64,000 nucleotides of DNA from NCBI GenBank assembly GCA_017432285.1, contig JAFRJM010000016.1, forward strand, positions 1 through 64,000, read 5' to 3'. The notes beneath the pieces are model-generated. The model was given only the letters and a program-made list of their open reading frames with translations. It was not told the origin of the DNA and ran no database searches. Position numbers and translations under genes: made by a program. Position 1 is the first letter of the stretch, and each line of letters begins with the position of its first letter. Positions 55,282 through 63,757 of this stretch are shown in pieces. This DNA comes from Oscillospiraceae bacterium (GTDB lineage: Bacteria > Bacillota > Clostridia > Oscillospirales > Ruminococcaceae).

Positions 55282-55531
55282 CGAATATACAGACTTTTTT
55301 GTTCTCATCTATTTCTTCACCGCAGTGGGGGCAGTATAATTCGGGACCTCTGAGATGACCTTTGCATTCGGGACATCGGTTAAAGATATTGTAAAGGATC
55401 CAGCCCAAAGCCATTATATAGATAAATACCATAGCAACCTTTACCATCTCGAAGAAGGCAAAAACAAGGGCGAAGATAGCGCCTGCAGCGGTTATCGATA
55501 AAGATACGATTCTGACAGTCTTTAGAGTCAT
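55262..55531 (-). CDS. Small membrane protein with a C-terminal zinc ribbon
   Basis: An 89-residue protein with two transmembrane helices (about 8-27 and 30-48) and a zinc ribbon, CPECKGHLRGPELYCPHCGE, with four cysteines. GGAGGTCGAAAGCG precedes the ATG. No function is known. Its end lies inside the neighbour's terminator. Confidence 0.8.
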   Translation of the reverse strand: MTLKTVRIVSLSITAAGAIFALVFAFFEMVKVAMVFIYIMALGWILYNIFNRCPECKGHLRGPELYCPHCGEEIDENKKVCIFDKNSRR

Positions 55532-55669
55532 CGCTTTCGACCTCCCTATATCTGTAAGTGTTTCTATATTCTATATATCACATTTTTGGATTATGTGAGA
55601 AAAGTGTTTTCAAATAGTTCATTATTTGTATGATACAATTAAAAAAATGGGCCATAAGGAGGATATATT

Positions 55670-56350
55670 ATGGCAAAGCCCAACATTATGGTAGTAGATG
55701 ATGAGAAGAATATCTGCGAATTGATCCGCCTCTATCTGGAAAAAGAAGGATTCGCTGTAACTATAGCCAATAACGGATCTGATGCTATCGCCATGATACG
55801 TCAGAACCGTCCGGACCTCGTATTGCTTGATATCATGATGCCGGTAATAGACGGGTGGGAAGTCTGCCGCCAGGTCAGGGAATTCAGTCAGGTCCCGATC
55901 ATTATGCTTACCGCAAAAGGCGAAACTTTTGATAAGGTAATGGGACTTGATCTCGGAGCAGATGATTACATCGTCAAACCGTTTGATACCAAGGAAGTCG
56001 TAGCCAGAGTCAAAGCCGTCCTTCGCAGGACTGCCACCGAAGAAGAAGAGGGCGAGGTTGTATACGACAAACTGGTTGTCAATATAGACCGCTATGAACT
56101 TAGGGTAGACGGTAAAGTCATAGATACTCCGCCAAAAGAGTTGGAACTGCTTTACCATTTGGCAAAGAATCCAAACAGAGTGTATACGAGAGATCAGCTT
56201 CTCGATGAGGTCTGGGGTTTCGAGTATTTCGGTGACAGCCGCACTATCGATGTGCATGTAAAGAGGCTTCGTGAGAAACTAGAAGGGGTATCGGATCAGT
56301 GGAGCCTTAAAACGGTTTGGGGCGTAGGTTATAAATTCGAGGTGAAATAG
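55670..56350 (+). CDS. OmpR/PhoB-family response regulator
   Basis: A 226-residue regulator with a receiver domain (phosphoacceptor Asp54 in LVLLDIMMP, Lys in YIVKPFD) and a winged-helix DNA-binding domain (about 130-225, ending WGVGYKFEVK). AAGGAGGATATATT precedes the ATG. The histidine kinase follows at once and is translationally coupled. Targets are unknown. Confidence 0.95.
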   Translation: MAKPNIMVVDDEKNICELIRLYLEKEGFAVTIANNGSDAIAMIRQNRPDLVLLDIMMPVIDGWEVCRQVREFSQVPIIMLTAKGETFDKVMGLDLGADDYIVKPFDTKEVVARVKAVLRRTATEEEEGEVVYDKLVVNIDRYELRVDGKVIDTPPKELELLYHLAKNPNRVYTRDQLLDEVWGFEYFGDSRTIDVHVKRLREKLEGVSDQWSLKTVWGVGYKFEVK

Positions 56351-56353
56351 TTC

Positions 56354-57907
56354 TTGCGGGACGGTCTGTTCAAACAGTATTTTTTGATTTTTATGGTAAC
56401 GCTGCTCACGTGTACAGCGCTGCTTGGTCTTGCTCTGCTTGCTTTTACGGGAGTCAACTATTCATCCCAGAAGCAGCAGATGCTTGCCGGAATCGTTGAG
56501 AATGCTATAGCACTGACAGAAAAGTCATGGTCTTCGAACGGACTTACCGGATCGCTGGTTTCTTCATTAGGCGCACGTCCCAGTGATGCTTCAGATACAT
56601 GCATATATGTGACTGATGTCTCTGGAAAGATACTGGAATGTTCCGAAGACGAATGCCACCATGGCGAGAGAGCACCTGAACACGCTGTAGACCAGATACG
56701 TAAGGATGGATCCTATTTTTCTGCGAGTTATTTTTCAGGTCTGTTCAGGAACAACGGAGACTATGTATATGGCGCAGCTATCAGGCGCAACGATATTATA
56801 GCCGGGTATCTGTTTGCGACTACGCCAGTCGGGCCTTTGTTCTCATATCTTTATGAGACATTGTTCAGCTATCTGTTTTCTGCTGGTGTTATGATGCTCG
56901 GTGCATTCGTGGTCATTTATACGACTACATTGCGTCTTACTGCTCCTTTGCAGGAGATGAGCAAAGCAGCCGAAAGTTTTGGACGTGGTGATTTCTCCGC
57001 CAGGATCAATGTCACCGGAAACGATGAGATCGCTGTTTTGGCGGATTCCTTCAATAAAATGGCAGAATCTCTGGACGAGTTTGAACAAAACCGCAGATCA
57101 TTTGTAGCTAACGTTTCTCATGACCTGAGGACCCCTATGACAACGATAGGAGGATATATCGACGGAATACTGGACGGTACGATCCCCAAAGAGGATGAAA
57201 GGCGTTATCTTGAGATAGTTTCCGAAGAGGTCAAGCGGCTCTCACGTCTTACATCATCGTTGATTTCCGCCATGCGCGTGGAGGAACAGAAACAGGATGT
57301 CAATCTTGTGTCTGTTGATGCATGGGATCTTATACTCAACATTATGTTCAATCTCGAGGGAAGGATCGAGGAAAAGAAACTTTATGTTCCGGACTTTGAG
57401 ACTGAAGAACTGTATGTCAGCGCAGACAAAGATATGCTGCATCAGGTGGTCTACAACCTCATTGATAACGCAGTGAAGTATACGCCGGTAGGCGGTGAAC
57501 TGCTTGTTACTGCTAAGAAAGACGGGAAATATGCTCTTATCTCTGTTCAGAACAGCGGAAATGGTATATCGCCTGAAGAACAGCCGTTTATTTTCGAAAG
57601 ATTCTATAAGACTGACAAGTCAAGAGGTCTTGATAAATCCGGAACCGGGCTGGGACTGTATATCGTAAAGATGCTCACAACGGGTATGGGAGGGGACGTC
57701 TCTGTAGAAAGTGACGGTGAAAGCTACACAAAGTTTACTGTACGGCTTTTGCAGGCATCAGCTCCTGTGGAGAAGGTGCAGAAAGAGAAGAGCCACAGAG
57801 AGAAACCCAGTAAAGAAAGCAAAAACAAAGAAAATACTATTTCTTTCTGGATCCCATGGAACAGAGTGAAGGAAGCAAAAGAACAAAAAGAGCAAAATGA
57901 TGCATAA
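56354..57907 (+). CDS. Sensor histidine kinase (HAMP, HisKA, HATPase)
   Basis: A 517-residue kinase: helix 1 (about 10-32), an extracellular sensor domain to about 165 with the pair Cys96/Cys101, helix 2 (about 172-192), HAMP (to about 245), HisKA with His256 in VANVSHDLRTPM, and HATPase (N-box NLIDNAVKYTP, G-box GTGLGLYIVK). The last ~50 residues are a Lys/Glu-rich tail. Start is TTG 56354, nine bases after GAGGTG in the regulator's last codons. Confidence 0.95.
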   Translation: MRDGLFKQYFLIFMVTLLTCTALLGLALLAFTGVNYSSQKQQMLAGIVENAIALTEKSWSSNGLTGSLVSSLGARPSDASDTCIYVTDVSGKILECSEDECHHGERAPEHAVDQIRKDGSYFSASYFSGLFRNNGDYVYGAAIRRNDIIAGYLFATTPVGPLFSYLYETLFSYLFSAGVMMLGAFVVIYTTTLRLTAPLQEMSKAAESFGRGDFSARINVTGNDEIAVLADSFNKMAESLDEFEQNRRSFVANVSHDLRTPMTTIGGYIDGILDGTIPKEDERRYLEIVSEEVKRLSRLTSSLISAMRVEEQKQDVNLVSVDAWDLILNIMFNLEGRIEEKKLYVPDFETEELYVSADKDMLHQVVYNLIDNAVKYTPVGGELLVTAKKDGKYALISVQNSGNGISPEEQPFIFERFYKTDKSRGLDKSGTGLGLYIVKMLTTGMGGDVSVESDGESYTKFTVRLLQASAPVEKVQKEKSHREKPSKESKNKENTISFWIPWNRVKEAKEQKEQNDA

Positions 57908-57923
57908 TTGCAGCATTGCGTTC

Positions 57924-57952
57924 TTGACTGAAAAAGTCCTATGTGTTAGCAT
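57924..57952 (+). promoter_or_regulatory. Promoter of the riboswitch-ATPase unit
   Basis: TTGACT (57924-57929) and TAGCAT (57947-57952) with a 17-base spacer, placing the start of transcription at the 5' end of the riboswitch. Confidence 0.7.
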
Positions 57953-57960
57953 TTAGACGC

Positions 57961-58085
57961 GAAACAAAGGGGAGTAGCTAAACACAATTTTGTGGTTTCG
58001 GTTTCGTCAAGCCGACGATTTTCGTCCGGGCCGAAAGAGATAGCAAGACTTTTGTCGTATATGTACGGCAGAAGTCTGTTTTTTT
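57961..58085 (+). ncRNA. yybP-ykoY (Mn2+-sensing) riboswitch
   Basis: The conserved 5' segment AAAGGGGAGTAGC is at 57966-57978 and the matching 3' segment AGCAAGACTTTTGT is at 58042-58055; their ends pair to form P1. Next comes a terminator: 58046-58058 pairs with 58065-58077 over 13 bp (two G-U), followed by a T-run. CTTTTG belongs to both P1 and the terminator, so Mn2+ binding, which stabilises P1, should allow read-through into the ATPase gene. Confidence 0.9.
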
Positions 58086-58110
58086 ATTTGATGTTTTGGA
58101 GGGATGCGTT

Positions 58111-60720
58111 TTGGAATGGTTCGTCAAAAAACCTGATGAAGTACTTAAGGACCTTGATACTGATGTTGCCAGAGGTCTTAGCAACGGTCAGGTTTCAGAA
58201 AGAAAACAGCGATACGGTGAGAATGCTCTGGCGGCAAAGCCCGGAAAGACGTTGCTGCAGAGATTCATTGCTCAATTTGCGGATATTCTGATAATTATTC
58301 TGCTTTTATCTGCTGCTGTATCTTTCGCTATTGCTCTCATGGATCCGGATGGAGAGGGATTCTTTGAACCGATCCTTATATTAGTTATTGTCATTATTAA
58401 CGCCTGCGTAGGTGTTTATCAGGAGAGCAAGGCGGAGAAAGCTCTCGATGCTCTTAAAAAAATGGCTTCACCGCATGCGCGGGTGATCCGTGACGGCGAA
58501 GAACAGATGGTCGAGACAAAGGAACTTGTTCCGGGAGACATCGTCCGTCTGGAAGCAGGTGACTTTGTCCCTGCAGATTCAAGGCTGCTTCGTGCGACAA
58601 ACCTTAAAGTAGATGAATCTGCACTCACCGGAGAATCTCTGCCTGTAGAGAAGGACGCTTCTGCTGATATAGCAGAAGGGGCACCTCTGGGCGACCGTAT
58701 CAATATGGTATACAGCGGGTGTTCAGTAAGCTACGGCACCGGACTTGCTGTTGTTACCGCTACAGGAATGAATACCGAGATGGGCAAGATAGCTTCTTTG
58801 CTCAATGAAGAGACTGAGGAGGAAACTCCCCTGCAGCAGAAGCTGGCTCAGTTGGGGAAGATCCTTGGATATATATGCCTGGCGGCATGTGCAATTGTTT
58901 TCGTCGTCGGTCTGATGGATGGAATGGCACCGCTGGAGATTTTCATGGTCGCGGTGTCACTGGCAGTATCTGCTATCCCTGAAGGACTTCCTGCCATCGT
59001 TACGATCGTCCTTTCCATAGGCGTTCAGAGGATGGTCGATCATAATGCTATCATCCGCAGTCTTCCTGCTGTTGAGACTTTGGGCAGTTCATCTGTTATC
59101 TGTTCAGATAAGACAGGCACTCTGACTCAAAACAGGATGACACTTACTAAGGCATGGGTGAACGGGACTGCTGAACCTGAGGTCATTACTGCAGATAACA
59201 GCGATGAAGTTAAGAGACTGCTGCTTTGCGGTGCTCTGTGCTGTGACGGATCCGTGGTCTTCCTTGAAGATGGAGAGAAGCATATAGGCGATCCTACAGA
59301 AACCAGTATCGTGCTTGCTGCTCACCGCAACGGAATGCCTAAGGATGAGATCAACAGGCTGCATCCTCGTGTTGCTGAGCTGCCGTTTGACTCTGACCGC
59401 AAGATGATGACTACGGTAAATATGTTTGATGGCAAGCCGGTAGCTATCGTTAAAGGTGCATTTGATAAGATAGCAGAGCTCTGTGTGACCGGCGATATCG
59501 ATATGGGAGCCAGAATAAACCGTGAGATGGGTGAAGCTGCTTTGCGCGTTATCACGGTAGCATATAAAGAATTAGACAGTGTTCCTGAGAAGCCTACTTC
59601 AAAAGAGCTTGAATCAGGATTGACTCTCCTGGGATTGGTCGGAATGATAGATCCTCCGAGAGAAGAAGTAAAAGATGCTGTTGCTCTGTGCAGACAGGCA
59701 GGGATCAAACCGGTGATGATCACGGGTGACCATGTCGTCACGGCATCTGCAATTGCAAAAGAGATCGGTATCCTTGAAGAGGGTGACGAATCTGTTACCG
59801 GACTGCAGGTCGATGCTATGTCCGATGAAGAACTGCTTGAGAGAGTGCGCCATATCGCAGTCTATGCCAGGGTTACGCCGGAGAATAAGATCCGGATAGT
59901 AAAAGCCTGGCAGAAACTCGGTGAGGTAGCTGCTATGACAGGCGACGGTGTCAATGATGCTCCAGCCTTGAAAGCTGCAGATATCGGCTGCGCGATGGGT
60001 ATCACAGGTACTGATGTTGCCAAAGGTGCTGCTGACATGACGCTTACTGACGACAACTTTGCTACTATTGTTGAGGCAGTAAGGCAGGGAAGAGGAATAT
60101 TCGACAATATCCGAAAGGTCGTAGGGTACCTTATAGGCACAAATATCGGCGAGATTTTGGTCGTGTTCTTTGCAATGATCCTTTGGAGAGTGGCACCGCT
60201 TCTTTCAATGCAGCTTCTGTGGCTTAACCTCCTCACAGACAGCCTTCCGGCTATTGCCCTTGGAATGGAGCCTGTAGATGAAGACGTTATGACAAGAAAG
60301 CCTAAGGCAAGATCAGAAGGTATCTTTGCCGGTGGGTTTGGGCTAAGAGTCGGTCTTCAGGGATTGTATTTCGGAGCTGTTTCCCTGTTCGGATTCTGGC
60401 TCGGCAAACATGCAACTGGAACGGATATTGGCGGACAGACATTGTGCTTCATGGTTATGGCTACAGCGGAGATAGTACAGAGCTTCAATATGAGATCACA
60501 TCATTCGCTTTTCCATGAAAATCCGTTTGCGAATAAGATGCTTGACCTGGCTGCAGTACTGTCATTTGCTCTTACAGCAGTCGTCTTGTTTACTCCTCTC
60601 AGAACGCTGTTTGAGATGACCGTGCTGCCAACAGAGTACTATCTGTATGGCCTTGGACTGGCTTTGCTTTCGATTCCGCTTATGGAAGCTGGAAAGGCTC
60701 TGGGACTGGAAAAAGAATAG
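58111..60720 (+). CDS. P-type cation ATPase (P2A-like), probable Mn2+ (or Ca2+) exporter
   Basis: An 869-residue P-type ATPase with ten predicted helices. The phosphorylated aspartate is Asp333 in CSDKTGTLTQN, the actuator motif is TGES, and MTGDGVNDAPALKAADIG is complete. AIPEGLPAIVTIVLSIG in helix 4 has the PEGL of Ca2+/Mn2+ pumps. The Mn2+ riboswitch upstream points to manganese export. Start is TTG 58111, seven bases after GGAGGG; the frame opening at 58096 contains the ribosome site itself. Confidence 0.93.
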   Translation: MEWFVKKPDEVLKDLDTDVARGLSNGQVSERKQRYGENALAAKPGKTLLQRFIAQFADILIIILLLSAAVSFAIALMDPDGEGFFEPILILVIVIINACVGVYQESKAEKALDALKKMASPHARVIRDGEEQMVETKELVPGDIVRLEAGDFVPADSRLLRATNLKVDESALTGESLPVEKDASADIAEGAPLGDRINMVYSGCSVSYGTGLAVVTATGMNTEMGKIASLLNEETEEETPLQQKLAQLGKILGYICLAACAIVFVVGLMDGMAPLEIFMVAVSLAVSAIPEGLPAIVTIVLSIGVQRMVDHNAIIRSLPAVETLGSSSVICSDKTGTLTQNRMTLTKAWVNGTAEPEVITADNSDEVKRLLLCGALCCDGSVVFLEDGEKHIGDPTETSIVLAAHRNGMPKDEINRLHPRVAELPFDSDRKMMTTVNMFDGKPVAIVKGAFDKIAELCVTGDIDMGARINREMGEAALRVITVAYKELDSVPEKPTSKELESGLTLLGLVGMIDPPREEVKDAVALCRQAGIKPVMITGDHVVTASAIAKEIGILEEGDESVTGLQVDAMSDEELLERVRHIAVYARVTPENKIRIVKAWQKLGEVAAMTGDGVNDAPALKAADIGCAMGITGTDVAKGAADMTLTDDNFATIVEAVRQGRGIFDNIRKVVGYLIGTNIGEILVVFFAMILWRVAPLLSMQLLWLNLLTDSLPAIALGMEPVDEDVMTRKPKARSEGIFAGGFGLRVGLQGLYFGAVSLFGFWLGKHATGTDIGGQTLCFMVMATAEIVQSFNMRSHHSLFHENPFANKMLDLAAVLSFALTAVVLFTPLRTLFEMTVLPTEYYLYGLGLALLSIPLMEAGKALGLEKE

Positions 60721-60727
60721 TGTGGAT

Positions 60728-60756
60728 TTGCTTTCCTATATCAGTTTGAATATAAT
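60728..60756 (+). promoter_or_regulatory. Promoter of rpe and the Rnf-like genes
   Basis: TTGCTT (60728-60733) and TATAAT (60751-60756) are 17 bases apart, between the ATPase stop and rpe. Confidence 0.65.
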
Positions 60757-60785
60757 GAAGTGTACTTTAAAGTGCACTTCATTTT
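60757..60785 (+). terminator. Palindromic hairpin after the ATPase gene
   Basis: GAAGTGTACTTT (60757-60768) faces AAAGTGCACTTC (60769-60780) with a G-T pair, followed by ATTTTT. It looks like the ATPase terminator, yet it immediately follows the -10 box of the next promoter, so the new transcript would begin within it. Confidence 0.65.
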
Positions 60786-60804
60786 TGCAAGGGAGGGAAC
60801 GCAA

Positions 60805-61476
60805 ATGAGTCTGATCTGTCCGTCTGTTTTGTCTGCAGATTTTTCCAAGCTAGGCGCAGAAGTGGAAGATGTTCTCAACGGAGGAGCGGACTGGATCCAT
60901 TACGATGTAATGGACGGACGTTTTGTCCCCAATATCTCCATAGGCATTCCTGTGCTGAAAAGCCTCTCAAAGGCAGTAAAAGCTTTTTATGATGTGCATC
61001 TTATGATAGAGGAGCCTCACCGCTATATTGCCGGTTTTGCCAAAGCGGGAGCGGACATGATATCTTTTCATGTTGAAGCCGAGGAGGATTGCTCAGGTAC
61101 ATTGGACCTTATTCACTCTTATGGCATAAAAGCCGGTATTGTAGTAAAGCCCAATACTCCTGCAGAAGAAGTGTTCCCGTACCTGGACAAGACTGACATG
61201 GTCCTTGTTATGACAGTGGAACCGGGGTTCGGCGGACAGAAGTACATGGCCGACATGTGCCCAAAGATCCGCGCTATACGCGATGAGGCGAAACGAATCG
61301 GAAAAGAAGATCTTCTGATCGAAGTGGACGGAGGGATTGCATCAGACACGGTAGGATTTACCGCCGCAGCCGGAGCGAACGTGTTTGTCGCAGGAAGTTC
61401 TGTTTTTGGAAAGAAAGACCGTGCAGCGGCTATTGAGAGCATTCGCAATGCCGCTGATGCTGCACTGGTTCAGTGA
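60805..61476 (+). CDS. rpe: Ribulose-phosphate 3-epimerase
   Basis: A 223-residue TIM-barrel enzyme interconverting ribulose 5-phosphate and xylulose 5-phosphate. CPSVLSADFSKLGAEV, HYDVMDGRFVPNISIG, VHLMIEEPHRYI, VMTVEPGFGGQKY and EVDGGI are all present. GGGAGGGAACGCAA precedes ATG 60805. The Rnf-like genes start 5 bases after its stop, so they share the transcript. Confidence 0.96.
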   Translation: MSLICPSVLSADFSKLGAEVEDVLNGGADWIHYDVMDGRFVPNISIGIPVLKSLSKAVKAFYDVHLMIEEPHRYIAGFAKAGADMISFHVEAEEDCSGTLDLIHSYGIKAGIVVKPNTPAEEVFPYLDKTDMVLVMTVEPGFGGQKYMADMCPKIRAIRDEAKRIGKEDLLIEVDGGIASDTVGFTAAAGANVFVAGSSVFGKKDRAAAIESIRNAADAALVQ

Positions 61477-61481
61477 GTTAT

Positions 61482-62435
61482 ATGAAGGAAACAACAGTAA
61501 GAAAAACTACATTGCACCCAAGTTTCAGACCATTCAGAGACTACCTGGTCACTATGGTGCCGTTGGTTCTGCTCGCGACCTATGTGTATGGGTTGCGTGT
61601 TGTTGTTATGCTCGCGATTGCAACTGCCACATCCTCGCTCTGTGACCTTCTGGTAGCTGCACTGAGGGGAAGACATATCCGTCTTTCAGATATCTCCAGT
61701 TTTTGCTTTGCATGGACTGTAACGCTTATGCTGCCGGTCTCAGTTTCATACAGCGTGGTCATTTTTGCAGTATGTGCTACGCTGCTTCTTGGGAAACATC
61801 CTTTTGGAGGTTTTGGAAACTATCCGCTGCATCCTGCAGCATTTGGTTTTGCTTTGACTGCAATAAGCTTTTCTGATCAGGTGTTTATGTATCCTCTCAA
61901 ACCTGCAAGGCTTGGACTTGGATGGAAATTGGATATAGCTTTGTACCAGTCTCCTGCAGGTATCCTGCATGATGGCGGTGTTCCTCTGGTGGACAGAACA
62001 GATCTTATTCTGGGAAATTTCACCGGAGCGGTCGGAGGAACCTTCTGCCTGATCATTTTTGCGTGTTTGTTCCTTCTGATAATGCACAGAGCTGTGTGCT
62101 GGCAGATACCTGTATTTTATCTGGCTACCTGCGCAGCTTGGGCATTTTTCCTTCCTAGGATCCCTGCTGCAAAGGAAGATTCAGTTTTGTTTGAGATGTT
62201 CTGCTGCGGTATCCCGTATGCAGCGTCTTACCTTGTTGCAGAAGTTACTTTGATTCCCCAAAAACCGGTTGCAAGATGTCTGTATGGCATTGTCGCCGGG
62301 GTTTTGACCATGCTTATCTCTACATACGGCATATATGAAATAGGCGCTCCATTTGCAGTCTTGCTGGCTACTCCTATCGGATACTGGCTTGACCGCCTTC
62401 TTTCCAAGCGCAGAGAGGAGGTAAAGAATGGCTAG
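61482..62435 (+). CDS. RnfD/NqrB-like membrane protein without the FMN-attachment threonine
   Basis: A 317-residue polytopic membrane protein with about nine helices. Family marks are FGGFGNYPLHPAAFG (about 108-122) and TDLILGNFTGAVGGT (about 173-187). In RnfD an FMN is bound to a threonine in a (S/T)-x-A-T-P stretch before the second mark. Here that place reads ALYQSPAGIL, so serine (about residue 157) replaces the threonine. ATG 61482 follows the rpe stop by 5 bases; a GTG at 61473 is the other possible start. It overlaps the RnfE-like gene by 8 bases. Redox function is doubtful. Confidence 0.75.
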   Translation: MKETTVRKTTLHPSFRPFRDYLVTMVPLVLLATYVYGLRVVVMLAIATATSSLCDLLVAALRGRHIRLSDISSFCFAWTVTLMLPVSVSYSVVIFAVCATLLLGKHPFGGFGNYPLHPAAFGFALTAISFSDQVFMYPLKPARLGLGWKLDIALYQSPAGILHDGGVPLVDRTDLILGNFTGAVGGTFCLIIFACLFLLIMHRAVCWQIPVFYLATCAAWAFFLPRIPAAKEDSVLFEMFCCGIPYAASYLVAEVTLIPQKPVARCLYGIVAGVLTMLISTYGIYEIGAPFAVLLATPIGYWLDRLLSKRREEVKNG

Positions 62436-63093
62436 AGCTAACAGAAAAGTGCGCGCCAAAGGCCGTTTGGCCAGGAACGCCAGGGAGACCCAAGCAACAG
62501 ATTACTTCTTCTTTAACAATGCTGTTCTGGTTCAGGGGTATGCCATGGCGCCGCTGATAAGCGGAGCAATTAACCTTCGCTCAGCAACAATACTTGCCTT
62601 GGCAGGTATCATTCTGATCATTCCTATCGGCGTTCTCGGTGAGGTTCTTACAGGTGTTCTTAATAAGCATCTCAGGTTAGGTATCTGTGTATTTGTCACA
62701 TCTATCCTTATCATTCCGGAAATGGTCGTGCTTTACAGAGTATTTGGGGGAGATGCAATAATCATCGGACTTTATCTGCCTTTGTTGTTTGTGGAACGGA
62801 TAATCACGTTCAGAGCAACTGATGAAGTCAGGGAAGGCTTCCTCCGTTCACTCAACAGAAGTTTAAGTCTTGCTTTAGGCTATGCTCTTGTTATGCTGGC
62901 CTGCGGTGCCTTGAGAGAGGTGCTGGGAGCGGGCACTTTATGGGGGACCTCATTATCTATGAAACCTTTGTGGCCGGCGGCGAGTACTGCTCCTGCGGGT
63001 CTGATCATAGTTGCTTTGTTTGCCGCATTTTGGAATCTTATATGCAGATTCTTTAGGAGAATGCTCTTTACAGAGGAGGATCTCAATGATTGA
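62428..63093 (+). CDS. RnfE/NqrD-like membrane protein without the Fe-S cysteines
   Basis: A 221-residue protein with about six helices. ALREVLGAGTLWG (about 161-173) is the RnfE/NqrD signature near the end. In RnfE two cysteines, in GLCP of the first half and VNC of the second, hold half of an intramembrane [2Fe-2S] cluster. The corresponding places read YAMAPL (about 39-43) and FVERII (about 121-126), so both are lost. An extra basic N-terminus of ~25 residues precedes helix 1. GAGAGGAGG lies before the ATG. It overlaps both neighbours by 8 bases. Confidence 0.75.
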   Translation: MARANRKVRAKGRLARNARETQATDYFFFNNAVLVQGYAMAPLISGAINLRSATILALAGIILIIPIGVLGEVLTGVLNKHLRLGICVFVTSILIIPEMVVLYRVFGGDAIIIGLYLPLLFVERIITFRATDEVREGFLRSLNRSLSLALGYALVMLACGALREVLGAGTLWGTSLSMKPLWPAASTAPAGLIIVALFAAFWNLICRFFRRMLFTEEDLND

Positions 63094-63736
63094 CGGACTG
63101 TTTGAAGGAATTATGGAATTTGCCGTTATCGCTTTCGGTGCGGCCACTCTTCAGAATCTGCTTCTCACCCGTATGCTGGGAGGAGATCACGTTCCAAGAC
63201 AGAGCTCTCTGGTAGCGGAGCGGGTTTTCTGCATATCGCAGGCGATCTGCACTTTCCTGAGCTCTATCGGATTCTGGCTTGTACATAATTATCTTCTTCC
63301 TCAGGTGTCTCTGCTGGAGAGGTTCGGGATTTCTCCTTATTATGCCAGAGCATATCTGTGGCCGTTCTGCGCATCACTTGTCTGTGTTTTGATCTACTTT
63401 GTTCTTTACAGCCTGGCGCAGGAAATACTTAAATCTGACTTGTCCAAACGTGTTCGCAGACAGTTGCCGTATGCTTGTTTCAACAGCTTTGTGTGCGCTG
63501 TGCTTTTCCGCGCAGCAGCTAATGATTACGACTTGGCCAGAATGCTGGCTTTTGCGGTAGGAAGCGCTATTGGCTATTATCTTGCAGACCTTCTGATATG
63601 GGAGGGGAAGCAGAAGATGGAGAAAGCGGATATCCCTGAGGCTTTCAGGGGAATGCCTGCTGTTCTTTTATATATAGCTGGCCTTGTTATGGCGTTCTAT
63701 GCGCTGGCGGGCAGGGGAGTTGTCACACTTCTTTGA
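63086..63736 (+). CDS. RnfA/NqrE-like membrane protein without the Fe-S cysteines
   Basis: A 216-residue protein with about six helices. The first helix, IAFGAATLQNLLLTRMLG, follows the RnfA pattern VNNFVLSRFLG, and RRQLPYACFNSFVCAVL (from about 124) corresponds to the second conserved helix. RnfA carries LGLCP and TNC there; this protein has LGGDH (about 31-35) and FNS (132-134), though Cys131 and Cys137 are close by. GAGGAGGATCTCA precedes ATG 63086, and its first 8 bases overlap the RnfE-like gene. Assigning RnfA rather than a second RnfE copy is by pattern only. Confidence 0.65.
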   Translation: MIDGLFEGIMEFAVIAFGAATLQNLLLTRMLGGDHVPRQSSLVAERVFCISQAICTFLSSIGFWLVHNYLLPQVSLLERFGISPYYARAYLWPFCASLVCVLIYFVLYSLAQEILKSDLSKRVRRQLPYACFNSFVCAVLFRAAANDYDLARMLAFAVGSAIGYYLADLLIWEGKQKMEKADIPEAFRGMPAVLLYIAGLVMAFYALAGRGVVTLL

Positions 63737-63757
63737 AAACAGCATGAAAGGTTTTTC

